Below, piece after piece: positions 1-9,812 of a stretch of DNA of 64,000 nucleotides. Made by a program: the position numbers and the translations under genes. Position 1 is the first letter of the stretch, and each line of letters starts with the position of its first letter. Source of the DNA: Molanna angustata (Eukaryota > Arthropoda > Insecta > Trichoptera > Molannidae). The notes under the pieces are model-generated. The model saw only the letters and a program-made list of their open reading frames with translations. It was not told where the DNA came from and searched no databases. The stretch lies in contig OY754982.1 of NCBI GenBank assembly GCA_963576475.1, positions 13,412,501 to 13,476,500 of the forward strand, given 5' to 3'.

Positions 1-118
1 GTTGCGAATTGGTGGCAGGAAGCGATGGTCAGTGGTCAGGGAGGGGTGGAGAGAGATTCTGTAGGAGGCCAGGATCCACGATGGGTTGTAGCGCCACTGA
101 TTGATTGATTGATATTTT
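1..118 (+). mobile_element. Decayed LINE 3' end (C-terminal tail)
   Basis: The plus strand, read with one frame change, gives the last residues of a LINE reverse transcriptase: NWWQEAM, then GWREIL, a stop, EARIHDGL. This W-R-x-I-L-x-E-A-x-x-x-x-G-L pattern is the usual tail of many insect LINEs. The match ends in a short TGATT repeat, as expected of a LINE 3' terminus. Stops and a frameshift show it is dead. The clade cannot be named from so short a piece. Confidence 0.6.
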
Positions 119-245
119 CCACCAGCAAAAATAATGCTTGAAAACCCAAACAGTGTATTTCAGATATCCATGTGTAATTCCTTGCATTGTTTGTTTGTTC
201 TGTGACTTCATTTTATAAATAAATTCTCTACACGAAAGATCTAAA

Positions 246-284
246 CCAAAAAAGGCAAAAACAATTGTTTTTGCCTTTTTTTGG
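246..284. repeat. Short near-perfect palindrome
   Basis: CCAAAAAAGGCAAAAACAAT is followed directly by its reverse complement, with one extra T in the right arm. The arms are about 19 bases with almost no loop. No element ends are visible around it. Confidence 0.7.
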
Positions 285-745
285 AATTAACAAATAAATT
301 AATACTAAATATAATATGAAATGTAGGTACTTACGTGTTCGTCATCTAAAAGTAATGTAGTACGTGTTTGTCAGTAGGTTCAAATCATAAAATAGATAAT
401 GTATCGTATGTATTCAGTAGAGACTTTGAGTCTTGTTTATTTATAACAATGTTCATTGCTCGTCATAACGGACGACCGTAAAAGATGACTGCCTACAACA
501 CAGCCAACTAGTTTTATGGATGGCATTCAACCCAAAATGGCCGGTTATGTAGTTACGTCCGCTCAGAACTGTGTTGCTAATTCGGGATTATTTGCAAATA
601 TATATTTACTGGGGGAATTTTACTTACTCTACCTACCTACATTACCCAATAACTCCTTAGGAATATCTAACGGATATGATTTGTTATATCACATTTTCAC
701 CATTCCTGTGTTATTTTATCGCACTGCGTAGCAATAAATTGTTAA
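285..745. other. No recognisable feature
   Basis: AT-rich sequence. A 71-codon open frame lies at 516-731, but it matches no family I know and has no supporting signals. I read it as chance. Confidence 0.5.
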
Positions 746-1020
746 AATTAATGAACAAAAATATACTAAAGTATTTTCCCCAAAAATTTAATTATAATGA
801 CCGATCATTTTTGTCGAGGTGGCTCGGCATTATCAAGGTCTTAAGAAACTAACCAATTTTAACAAAATCATCCTACACTACAACATTTACAACATTTTTG
901 TTTAAATTGGTTACTTTCATTTAAGACATTGATAATACCGAGCGGCCTCGGCGAAATCGTTCGGTTATAATAATCGAATTTTGGGGAAAAATATCCTAGT
1001 ATATGTTTGTTCATTAAATT
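746..1020. mobile_element. Palindromic MITE-like element
   Basis: A 275-bp near-palindrome. The left arm starts AATTAATGAACAAAAATATA and the right arm, reverse complemented, starts AATTTAATGAACAAACATAT. Similarity continues for about 115 bp per arm (CCCCAAAA blocks, GTCGAGGTGGCTCGG against GCCGAGGCCGCTCGG, ACCAATTT near the centre). The arms have diverged, so this is not an assembly artefact. No coding capacity. It is probably a foldback or MITE-type non-autonomous DNA transposon; the superfamily is unknown. Confidence 0.65.
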
Positions 1021-1495
1021 CCACTCTGTTAACGCAAAAACTTAAGAATCTAAAGTTAAATAATTTAAGTGAGGGAATATTTATCAAAATATTTTCTTTT
1101 GTTGCGTAAAAACTGAATTTCAGTGGCATATTCGATAAAAGTTACTTAATTTGAAAACCGAATTTACAAAATTAATGAATAGTATACCTACCTACACAAA
1201 TTAACTTACGAATCGAGAATGTTCGATTTCCATCAGCAACAGAGAATTTTTTCAGAAAGTTTTTTTACCTACCTACCTTGAATAAGAAAATACTAACTTG
1301 TTTGAAAATTTGATAGTCAATGACAATTTAAATAGTGATGTAAAGTTGAAATAATAAGACTAATATTTGTGTATCATTGCATGCATAAAAAGAAAAATAA
1401 TTAACCCGAATAAATACAAAATTTATTATGTCTAATCGTTTTCATAGTAAATATTGGTTTAAAAAATAAACTTCTCCATACCTGTAAAGCTATCT
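1021..1495. other. No recognisable feature
   Basis: AT-rich filler with short tacctacc strings and no open frame of note. Confidence 0.5.
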
Positions 1496-1499
1496 TTCA

Positions 1500-1713
1500 T
1501 TCCAACTCATCATCATCAGTGGCTACACAGCCCAGGATGTGCCTTGGCCTCCTTAAGGAATCGTCTCCATTGCACCCTATCCATGGCCTTTTCTCTCCAA
1601 TTCCTCACACCGGCTATCTGAAGGACCCTCTTGACTCCATCCATCCATCGTAGTTTCGGCCTTCCCACACCCCTTCTTCCTAGGTGTCTAGTTTTTCTTT
1701 TTGGTGGTTTCAT
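1500..1713 (-). pseudogene. LINE reverse transcriptase C-terminal tail
   Basis: The minus strand encodes the terminal segment of a LINE protein. It has a GRPKLRWMDGV block, then GVRNWREKAMDRVQWRRF and KEAKAHPGLCSH. This basic GRP-x-L-R-W-x-D/D-R-x-x-W-R module lies downstream of the RT domain in many arthropod LINEs. It runs into a (TGATGA)n tail at 1507-1515 on the plus strand (written CATCATCATC), typical of an RTE-like 3' terminus. Everything upstream is missing, so this is a 5'-truncated dead copy. A second copy with the same tail type lies at 9172-9285. Confidence 0.7.
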
Positions 1714-2791
1714 TCCAACTGATACACTGAAAAAATGTCAATTTGGTGTAATCTTAAAATATCATCACGTAAGTATAAAATAGGTGCGGTCACCTAAAAT
1801 AATGAAATAATCAATTAATATTACGCTATCATGAAATGTGTATGTAAGATGGAATCGAATTATTTGAGTAAATAACGAAGTATTATGATGCTCATCATCT
1901 TAAAAATTGATCACATTAAATAATAGGTTCCTTTTTCAAATAATAACATTATGGAATATAAAATAGTCCACTGTCCTATAAATTTACGTGAAATTCATAA
2001 ATAAGATTGTAATCATAAAAAAACAGTGACGAGTCACCGTATTTATAAAGATTTCACAGTTTAATATGAAGAAGTGTCACTGAAAATACGATTAAGTTCC
2101 CTAATTTAGTGTGATAAAATTATTTGAAACTTTTTAAGGTATGGAACATTAATTTATACTACAGTCATATTATTTTACATACTAAAATACGATTACAATC
2201 ATTTTGTGTAAGAGGAATCATATCATTTTGTGTGCTTCCTACAAAAATATGATGACAGCGCACCATACAATATTCTCATTTGCTCATCGTTCATTCAATC
2301 AGTCATTCATTTGTTCGGCATGGTGCAGGGTGGTTGTCGACTCGGTCTCGCAGTCTCGCTACAAAACTTCAGTGACGGTCAGACACAGGCCAGAAAGTTG
2401 AGATTGTGTTTTATTTTTAGGAGGCGTTTACATTGTGGAAATTCATTTTAAAAAAATATTAAAATAGCATGATTCTAGAGTTTTTGTGTTTACATAGTGG
2501 AAATCCATTTTAAATGAATGAGTGAGTGACTTTGTGATTTTGCACAGTGTTTTTTGTACTAGCGACCGAGCGTTTTCGCCGGGGTGACTTTGCGTTTTCG
2601 GGGTTCAAACGAAACTTTCGTAAACGAAACTATAAACGAAGGTTTCGTTTGGACCTTGAGGGCGCCGGGTCGCCTTGGCGAGGGCGTTCGGTCGTTGATG
2701 TGAAGAATATTGTGGGAGAGTGCAAGGTTATTTATTTATTCAATTAAAATAGCAATGTGGCTTTGTTTGTTTCCACTTACTTGTTTTTGTT

Positions 2792-2877
2792 CCACAACCA
2801 GTTTCGGGAACTGCCGTTCTCTTTTCAGTTTAAACCCACCTGAAGAAGAGAGCGGTAGTTCTTGAAGCTGGTTGTGG
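2792..2877. repeat. Inverted pair of degenerate hammerhead-like PLE motifs
   Basis: Two related arms of about 38 bases face each other: CCACAACCAGTTTCGGGAAC on the plus strand and, on the minus strand, CCACAACCAGCTTCAAGAAC. Each strand reads a CUGA-rich box (CUGAAGA on plus, CUGAAAA on minus), a short stem-loop, GAA, and a near-palindromic CUGGU. That is the layout of the PLE-borne hammerheads elsewhere in this window (for example 12285-12347), with core substitutions. I infer joined terminal-repeat fragments of a PLE. Confidence 0.4.
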
Positions 2878-2939
2878 AGTGGAGATGGGTAGGTGGAGGT
2901 GAACGGGGTTATATTGTTGTTTTAATATTTTTTTATAAT

Positions 2940-3255
2940 AGGACGTCACTTGATATATGAGGAAGTCATCGAAAAATGGTAGGAACAATTAAAGGACGTC
3001 ACTGTAGATAGTAGAACGTCACCGAAAAATAGTAGGAAATATAATAAGACATCACAAGAGACATAAAGAAGTCATCTATAATAATAGGACGTCACTGAAG
3101 ATAAGAGAACGTCACCGAAAAATAGTAGAAAATATAATAAGACATCACAGGAGATATGAGGAAGTCATCTATAATAATAGTACGTCACTGCAGATAAGAG
3201 AACGTCACCGAAAAATAGTAGGAAATATAATAAGACGTCATAGGAGATATGATGA
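2940..3255. repeat. Tandem repeat, 93-bp unit
   Basis: About 3.4 units. The block GGACGTCACTG recurs at about 2994, 3087 and 3180 (with one change), exactly 93 bp apart. Each unit also carries AGAACGTCACCGAAAAATAG and AATATAATAAGACATCAC. An earlier, more diverged half unit starts at 2941. No coding frame follows the period. Confidence 0.8.
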
Positions 3256-4034
3256 AAGCAAACATAAATAGTAGGAAACATAATCATATATTATATGCCG
3301 TTATCATCATAAATCGTATTATCATCTTAATTTTGATGATATCACTATGCTCCGTACTTATGGTGAATTCACCATACTTTAAGCTGAATCCATGTTATTA
3401 ATGAATATCAGTTTTTTCAGTGTACTTCCTTATTTCTTGACTAAAAACTTTCATAATACATACACTACTCACTTTGCAATGCACAAACAAAAATAACTGT
3501 TCTTGGTTCAGTATTCAGAAAGCACGGACATGTACACTGTACACATTTAAGCACAGACATAGCGGATTTTGATAGAACCAATTTTCTATGTAAAATGGGA
3601 ATTCATTCCAGTGGCGTATAGAAAATAAAATACTGATATTTTTGAAAAAAACAATATTTATTTTATATAATGCGCAAAAATACATACTTGTTAATTAAAC
3701 AATATAATTGTTAAAAATATCTCAACAATGCGTTTTTACGAAAAAATATTAGAAAAATATTTTGTAAGAGCATGTATTTTTTTACAGGTTCAATACATTA
3801 AAAAAATACTGAAATTATAAATGGTAATAATTGTCTGAATATATAAACATATACAATTTTTATTAAATTAATAATCATTGAATAACGCATATCAAAAAAA
3901 AAAATAGTACAGATATATGAGAAACATGAGTGAATGAATGAATAATAGTATATCTTTATACTTTGCTGCTATTGCTTTGTGGCACATTTTAACTAATATA
4001 ATTAAATAAAATCTCTTAGTTTTTAACCACGTTG

Positions 4035-4099
4035 AGTATATTTATATGTCAACTAGTTTCGGAGACGTAACCGCTCCTTCGTCCGGACAAACTTATACT
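4035..4099 (-). ncRNA. Hammerhead ribozyme-like motif, PLE type
   Basis: On the minus strand: distal stem I AGUAUA/UAUACU, an internal loop, proximal stem I GUC/GAC, core CGGACGA (hammerhead consensus CUGANGA, one change at U4), one extra A, stem II GGAG/CUCC, GAA, then palindrome ACUAGU and U at the expected cleavage position (4051). The palindromic stem III suits a dimeric type I hammerhead, the form reported from Penelope-like terminal repeats. The U4 change probably abolishes cleavage in this copy. The flanking GAAACTAGTT block is usual for PLE ends. Fold and homology are my reading; activity is not shown. Confidence 0.55.
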
Positions 4100-4299
4100 A
4101 AACTTAGATACTATGTACATAATGTGACCCGTGTGCCTAAATTATGTATCGGTAAGTTGATGGGCGGAGCTTACATTATTGAAAGCAGAGGTTGTCAACG
4201 GAAAAATATTAAATAATGGAGTATTGTTTAAATGTACTTGATTATTAATTATTTTTTGTTTTGTATTTAAGGCTTTTTTTATCTCTAAAGATTTTTAAT

Positions 4300-4425
4300 A
4301 GTAAGTCACCTTTGTTGAAGTATGTAGAACTGTGGAAGCGATATGTGGATGATATTTTTTGTATTTGGACGGGTAGTATTCGCCAGTTAAATATGTTTTT
4401 AAAATTTAAAACTTCTGTAAGTAAA
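4300..4425 (+). pseudogene. Penelope-like reverse transcriptase fragment
   Basis: A short plus-strand reading frame carries YVELWKRYVDDIFCIWTGS followed by RQLNMFL. YVDD-I-F-x-x-W-T-G is the catalytic RT motif (motif C) of Penelope-like elements, and the R-Q-L spacing matches the full PLE at 9678-11597 (YVDDIFFTFTGSNRQLENLL). Only about 40 codons survive. The minus-strand terminal-repeat motif at 4035-4099 lies 200 bp upstream in the opposite orientation, so the two may be inverted pieces of one PLE insertion. Confidence 0.65.
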
Positions 4426-4429
4426 CAAC

Positions 4430-5765
4430 AAATTTGTACTGGCGGCCATTTTAAAATTTGTGAAATACTCGCCTCGTATTGGTCGACTGAGTTATAGCGG
4501 ATTTCGAACGACATATTCAGTGATATAGCGGAAATCGTTTCTTATCTTCATTTTATATCAATTTCAGTGTACAAACAAAGCGTATTTCGAAAGAAAACAA
4601 TATTTAGAGTCATAGAATTTTTGATTCCGAATCCAACGACATATATAACTCGATTTTGGTTAAAATGTGTTATAGCGGATTTCGAAACTCAGCGACTCAA
4701 ATGATCTTAGTTGTAGCTTCGAATCGATTGAATCTCTCCCAAAATATGTTCTTAAAATAGACAAAAGAGGTTTGTACATATCTATCTATTGAATTGAAGG
4801 GAGATAGATACCAAGTAACATAAAACACTAAAGAAATCGTTGATTCGACAATATTTTTTAATCCAAAATAAAACGCGCGTCTAGACTCTAGACAGACTTT
4901 TTTTTTTATTCACCTGTACTCATACATTTAAGAATATCAAATTAGCTTCACACATATTGAAAGGTTCAAAATTGGCAGTGCATTATTTTTAGACTTTGTT
5001 TGACTCAGTCACTTGTCAGTTTTTCCAGTCAATTTAAATTGCAAATTTCTTAAGTGACGATTGTTATACATAGTGCAGAATAAGGAACACTTTGACGGAA
5101 TTAAATACTTGGTAAATTTGATTCGATTCTGTGAAAAGGGAGAACGGATGACTAAATTTGTATATACACAATTAGTGACAAAATATATAGTTAAAGGGAT
5201 GATTCCCCTTGGTATTTAACTTTATACGGAGTTTAGACACCAACTTGAATGCATATGAATATGAGTGAAGCACTTTCTAATGCTGGGTTGACCCTGCTGA
5301 TAAAATATTCAGAAGAGATAAAATATTTTACAAGGTTGAATTTTGTTGATTATTTTCCTTGAAATTCTTATATTAAATTTAAATTCAAAATTAAACACAA
5401 TATTTTGACTTTGGTGAAACAATTAGACACGCAATTAAATTCTCTGAATTCTAAAAATATACTTGTTTTACATACATATATAACTTGGTTAGCCAACCTG
5501 ATCGATAGAAATAAATGGAGTCAGTGGATCACTAACCTATCGCACTCTACCTCGATATTAAAACAATTCGGTGAAGACTCAGGAGAACGTTTTACTTCTT
5601 CCAATGGATTTATTACCTACTAGCTTTTATGTCCCGCCGTTGGCCAAGAATGTAAAATTGTGATAGAAAAAGCAATCGTTTTTATAATATTGTCACCCAA
5701 TTATTTTGCAATATCAGACTATGAAAAGTGGTTTGAAATTTGATTGAGTTTAAGTACCTATTGTA
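4430..5765. other. Unassigned; scattered short repeat words
   Basis: No gene or element ends seen. The word TTATAGCGGATTTCGAA occurs at 4492 and 4670, with degraded versions near 4531 and 4572. The 72-codon frame at 5405-5623 resembles nothing I know. Confidence 0.4.
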
Positions 5766-5769
5766 AAAT

Positions 5770-6895
5770 GTTCAAGTGATGGCCACAACCCATTATTTTT
5801 TATATATTGCTATAAAGTGTGAATGAAGTATAATATACAATTTCTGCTCGCATGGACTATGCGTAATGGTTTTAAATATGACTGTTTATCAACGTTGTAA
5901 AGAGATTGGTTTGGCCACAACCCCCATTTTTAAATATTATCATCGAAAACAAATTGTAATGTGTACATATTGAAAATTTAGTAATTTTGGATGTTGGGAT
6001 GTGGTTAAAATTTGATTAAACAAACGTAGGTACTGAAAAGATCTAGTATTGGTCACATCCCATTAGTTTTTATATTTTTTCATCAAGTGTGCATTATATT
6101 TTTGCACAATTAGACTGAAAGTCTACATTAACGAAGAAGAAGAAGACTTAAACTATAGTAAATAATTTTTAATTTGAATATAAACGTTGTAAAGAGTTCA
6201 GTAATGGCCACAACCTCCATTCTTTAAATATTAGGTATTGAAAATTATTCAAAATAGGATGATATACCTAAATGGTTTAAATTTGATTAAACAAAAGTAT
6301 TTAAAAGATTCTAGTGCAGGTTACATCGTCACATCCCACATCCCATTCATTTTTACATATGTATTTTCAACAAGTGTGCATATCGTTAAAAATATTTCTG
6401 CACAATAGACTTTTAGACTTAAAACTAACCCAAAAGACTGAATAAAAAAGAGAAAAATAAGAATAAGACTATAAGAAATAGTTTGTATAAAAAACTATTC
6501 CAATGGTCTACATAAAATAAGTAAAAATACATATACCTAATAGAAGAATTAGACTATTGGAAATAGATTGTATAAAAGCTCACCCAAAGGTCTACAAAAA
6601 AGAAGAAGAAGAATAATTAGACTATTGGAAATAGTTTGTATAAATACTGACCAAAAGTTCTACATAAAAGAAAATGAATAAGACTATTGGAAATAGTTTG
6701 TATTAAAACTCTCCCAAAAGTCTACGTACTTAAATGAAGAAGAATAATAAGTAGACTAAAGGAAATAATTTTAATAAAAAAATGACCCAAATGTATACAT
6801 AAAAGAAGAAGAAGATGATTTAGACAATAGGAAATAGTTTGTATAAAAACTGCCCTAAAGGTCTACATAAAATTAAGAAGAAAAAGAATTAGACT
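5770..6895. repeat. Degenerate tandem repeat field
   Basis: Two successive repeat types. From 5770 to about 6400, blocks built on GGCCACAACCCATT plus an AT-rich stretch and AAGTGTGCAT recur roughly every 110-150 bp. From about 6420 to 6895, blocks built on AGACTATTGGAAATAGTTTG, GTATAAAAACT, GTCTACATAAAA and AAGAAGAAGAA recur roughly every 60-80 bp. No coding function is evident. Confidence 0.6.
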
Positions 6896-7095
6896 CCAGG
6901 ACCCGCCGCTTCAGACCCTTCAGTACCTCCCGTCCCTTCAGGCCCTTCACTACCTCCCGTCCCTTTAATCCCTCAATTACGTCCCTTCCCATCAGGCCCT
7001 TCAGTACCTTCCGTCCCTTCAGGCAGTTTTATACCTCCCGTCCCTTCAGGCCCTTTAGTGCCTCCCTTCCCTTCATTACATCCCATCCCATCAGT
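6896..7095. repeat. Pyrimidine-rich minisatellite
   Basis: Repeats of about 27 bases built on CCTCCCGTCCCTTCAGGCCC. The plus strand is almost pure C/T and far above the local GC level. The array sits directly between two other tandem arrays. Confidence 0.75.
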
Positions 7096-7099
7096 CGGT

Positions 7100-7855
7100 T
7101 AAGAAAAGTTTAAATCCAGAAACCATCCTGGAAGAACCGCGAAGAGATGAAAGAACCTTCTTTTCCCAGGATGCTCTACCTTAATAGGTAAAATGACTAA
7201 ATACACGAAGAAGAAGAAAAAAGTTTAAACCCAGATACCTGCGAAGATATGGAAGGAAAATTGGACCTTCTTCTCCCAGGATATTCCACCTTCATAGGTT
7301 AAATGACCAAATGCACGATGAAAAAAAAAGTTTATATCCAGAAACCGTCTTGGAAGACCTGCGAAGAGATGGAAGGACAGTTGGACCTTCTTCTCCCACG
7401 ATTCTCCAACTTCATAGGTAAAATGACCAAAAATACACGATGAAGAAGAAGAAGAAATAAGTTTAAATCCAGATACCTGCGAAGAGATGGAAGGAAAATT
7501 GGACATTCTTCTCCCAGGTTAGTCCACCTTCATAGGTAAAATGACCAAATAGACGATGAAGAAGAAGAAGAAAAAAGTTTAAATCCAGAAACCTACGAAG
7601 AGATGGAAGGAAAATTGGACCTTCATCTCCCAGGATAGTTCATCTTCATAGGTAAGATGACCAAGTACACGTTGAAGAAAAAGAAGAAAAAAGTTTATAT
7701 GCAGAACCCGTCCTGGAAGACCTGTGAAGAGATGGAGGTACAGTCGGACCTTCTTTTCCCAGGATACTCCCCCTTCATAGGTAAAACGACCAAATACACG
7801 AAGAAGAAGAAGAATAAGAAAAAAGTTTAAATCCAAAAACCATCCTGGGCATACG
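7100..7855. repeat. Tandem array of about 105-135 bp units
   Basis: Seven unit starts of the form AGTTTAAATCCAGA lie near 7108, 7224, 7329, 7460, 7576, 7690 and 7825. Each unit continues with CTGCGAAGAGATGGAAGG, TTGGACCTTCTTCTCCCAGG, TTCATAGGTAAAATGACCAA and a GAA-rich spacer of variable length. Two minus-strand open frames (7225-7506 and 7579-7863) are by-products of the repeat and show its period in their peptide; I do not call them genes. Confidence 0.8.
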
Positions 7856-8449
7856 CTCGACAATTCACCAAAGTTTCATTATAATCGGACAAACGGTTGA
7901 TAAATAAATAAATAAAATATTTTTCCTATAGGAAATCAGTATAGGTATATTATTGTTGATTTGTACATAAGTAAATAGTATTAGGTAGGTACCTACCTAC
8001 AACAACCTTCTAAATAAATTCGATTCCTAACAAATTTTATTTGAATATCACATTCTTTCTGTAGCCATGGAAACGATTCGAACACGTAAGTAATATCGAA
8101 TGGTTCGGATACATTTTTTGAATGTGTAGGTACCTACATTGGTTTGTTCGATGCCATAAAAATGAAAATTGTCAGAAAAATCAAATATTATTTACAAATT
8201 ATGCAATTTTATTATGCCTATATCTTTACTAATAAATAACACATTTTTACAATATATGTCTTAAAACTTGCCGTAATGTCTTGTGTTTCATTTTATTATT
8301 TCATAATCACATTTATTTCAAAGGTTTATTATTTTCAAGAACATATTCATTCGGTGGGAAAATGAAATATTGTATGAAAAGATATTAAAATGGCGGCGTT
8401 TATGTACAAAAGGCTTACTTTAAAAATAAGTTAAACATTATAATTATAC

Positions 8450-8744
8450 CAAATATTCACCATGTTTTTCACTTAAACGCTAAGTTATACTTCAAAATAT
8501 ATTTTTTTTGTGTAAATACCTACTTCTAACTTTTAAACTAACAGATATTTGCGTGCAAAATGTACACTTTTTTGACAGATACGACTTGGAAAAATTTGTA
8601 TGAAAAAAATAATTATTGAAATATTTTTAAAATTCAGCATTTTTATCGCATTATTTTTAGCGTGACACTGCATCAGGTATACAGGTACACGTTCGCACAT
8701 AAATTAGATTTTTAGATGCTCTTGGTTTTTCAGAAGGCGTGAGA

Positions 8745-8745
<1 letters not shown>
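8450..8745 (-). repeat. Repeat family X, terminal fragment
   Basis: The reverse complement matches 20743-21040. Shared blocks include TTCACTTAAACGCTAAGTTA, TGCGTGCAAAATGTACA, ATAAATTAGATTTTTAGATG and CTTCTGAAAAACC. The copy ends at GTCTCACGCC beside a CA microsatellite. Family X has no coding frame, and its class is unknown. Confidence 0.65.

Positions 8746-8810
<65 letters not shown>
8746..8810. repeat. CA microsatellite
   Basis: About 30 CA units with one TA interruption, directly after the end of the family X fragment. Confidence 0.95.
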
Positions 8811-9171
8811 CTAACATTTTGATTGCTTTATTACTTTAGATTTTACAAGTATTCAGTCTTGGCCGTGAGATGAGGATGTTCAACTCCGGAAAGAACACTA
8901 GGCTCCAACCACTTCAGTGCAGCGAACATTTGAATGTGTGAGACACTTGGGTGCTTGCGGCCGCAGCCTATTATCCTAGACCGGTTCAACTCTCCCTCAT
9001 TCTCATTTTCGGGGTCATCCTGGAATCAAACGACCTTTTTTAAGTCAGTTATTTCCATTTTCAAATCCAAAAAGAATGCCTGTTTTATCCCAGCAGAATA
9101 ATACAATTAAAATTAAAGATTAAGCATAAACTAGTTTTGATTGATAATTTCACATCAATAGCAACTAAACT

Positions 9172-9285
9172 AATCATCATCATCATCATCATCTGTGGCT
9201 CCACAACCCAGGTCGGGTCTTAGCCTCCTGCAGAGCCCGCCTCCATGACTGTCGCATCCTTCACCACTCCGTCCAGACAATTTTT
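9172..9285 (-). pseudogene. LINE C-terminal tail with (TGATGA)n end
   Basis: The minus strand reads WTEWWRMRQSWRRAL then QEAKTRPGLWSHR, the last residues of a LINE protein, and passes into six TGA-type triplets (CATCAT on plus at 9176-9193). It is the same tail type as 1500-1713. Only the extreme 3' end remains. Confidence 0.65.
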
Positions 9286-9394
9286 TTACTAGTTTGTAAT
9301 GGGATACATAGGATATATTTTAAACTTGACTAAGTAGGTACTTGAATATTTTGTAAAAAACGGGTTGTCTCTTCGTTCAAATACTGAAAGAACG

Positions 9395-9533
9395 CTCAGT
9401 ATCCCAGTGAACAATACTTTCTTTTTCACCACATCTTTCTCCGTACAAGCAGCGAAACTTTGGAATCGCATCCCATCACAACTTCGAGTTTCGTTAACAC
9501 TTCCAGCTTTCGAAAGAAATTTGAAGAATCATT
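9395..9533 (+). pseudogene. LINE C-terminus, left half, split by the PLE
   Basis: One plus-strand frame reads FFFTTSFSVQAAKLWN, RIPSQLRVSLTLPAF and ERNLKN, then stops being LINE-like exactly where the PLE begins. A-A-K-L-W-N-x-I-P and F-x-R-x-L-K-x-H are standard C-terminal residues of CR1/Jockey-group LINEs. The same frame resumes on the far side of the PLE at 13067 with HFLTYNT and a stop at 13088-13090. The LINE is thus the older element and the PLE a later insertion into it. The frame and the residues are seen; the clade is inferred. Confidence 0.75.
9519..9533. repeat. Target-site duplication, left copy
   Basis: ATTTGAAGAATCATT, 15 bp, repeated exactly at 13056-13070. The pair brackets the composite PLE. 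Confidence 0.8.
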
Positions 9534-9812
9534 AAGTAAATAAAATTTTTAAATAAAAATTTTGGTAACAAAAAACTTTGTTTCTTCCACTTCACATTTA
9601 TATTTGATGGAACGTTTTCGAACTGTACTAGTTCATCTTCAGCATCTGAAATGTGACTGATTCTACTGTGCGTGTGGTCATCTTCCATTGGCGAGTGTGG
9701 GCGGGTTGAGTATGGCGGGGGTAATTAACTGGTGGGGGTGAGCGGTAGCGAGCGGTGTAGGTTTGTGTTTCGTTTGGTTCTTAATAATATTCAATATTGG
9801 TGAATTTACTGG
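9531..9812 (-). repeat. PLE terminal repeat (pLTR), 3' copy
   Basis: Direct repeat of 12223-12504, identical at every position I compared. It includes the last codons of the PLE frame and a hammerhead-like motif (9593-9655). Confidence 0.85.
9593..9655 (-). ncRNA. Hammerhead ribozyme-like motif, 3' pLTR
   Basis: Same 63-nt sequence as 12285-12347, where the fold is described. In a full element this is the downstream of two motifs on one transcript. Confidence 0.65.

Noticed and set aside
7225..7863. Two minus-strand frames of 93-94 codons with similar peptides
   Set aside because: They follow the tandem repeat unit exactly; open only because the unit lacks stops in that frame.
8870..9010. 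Host exon in a GC-richer patch
   Set aside because: Stops in all frames within 40 codons and no splice pair that would give a reading frame.
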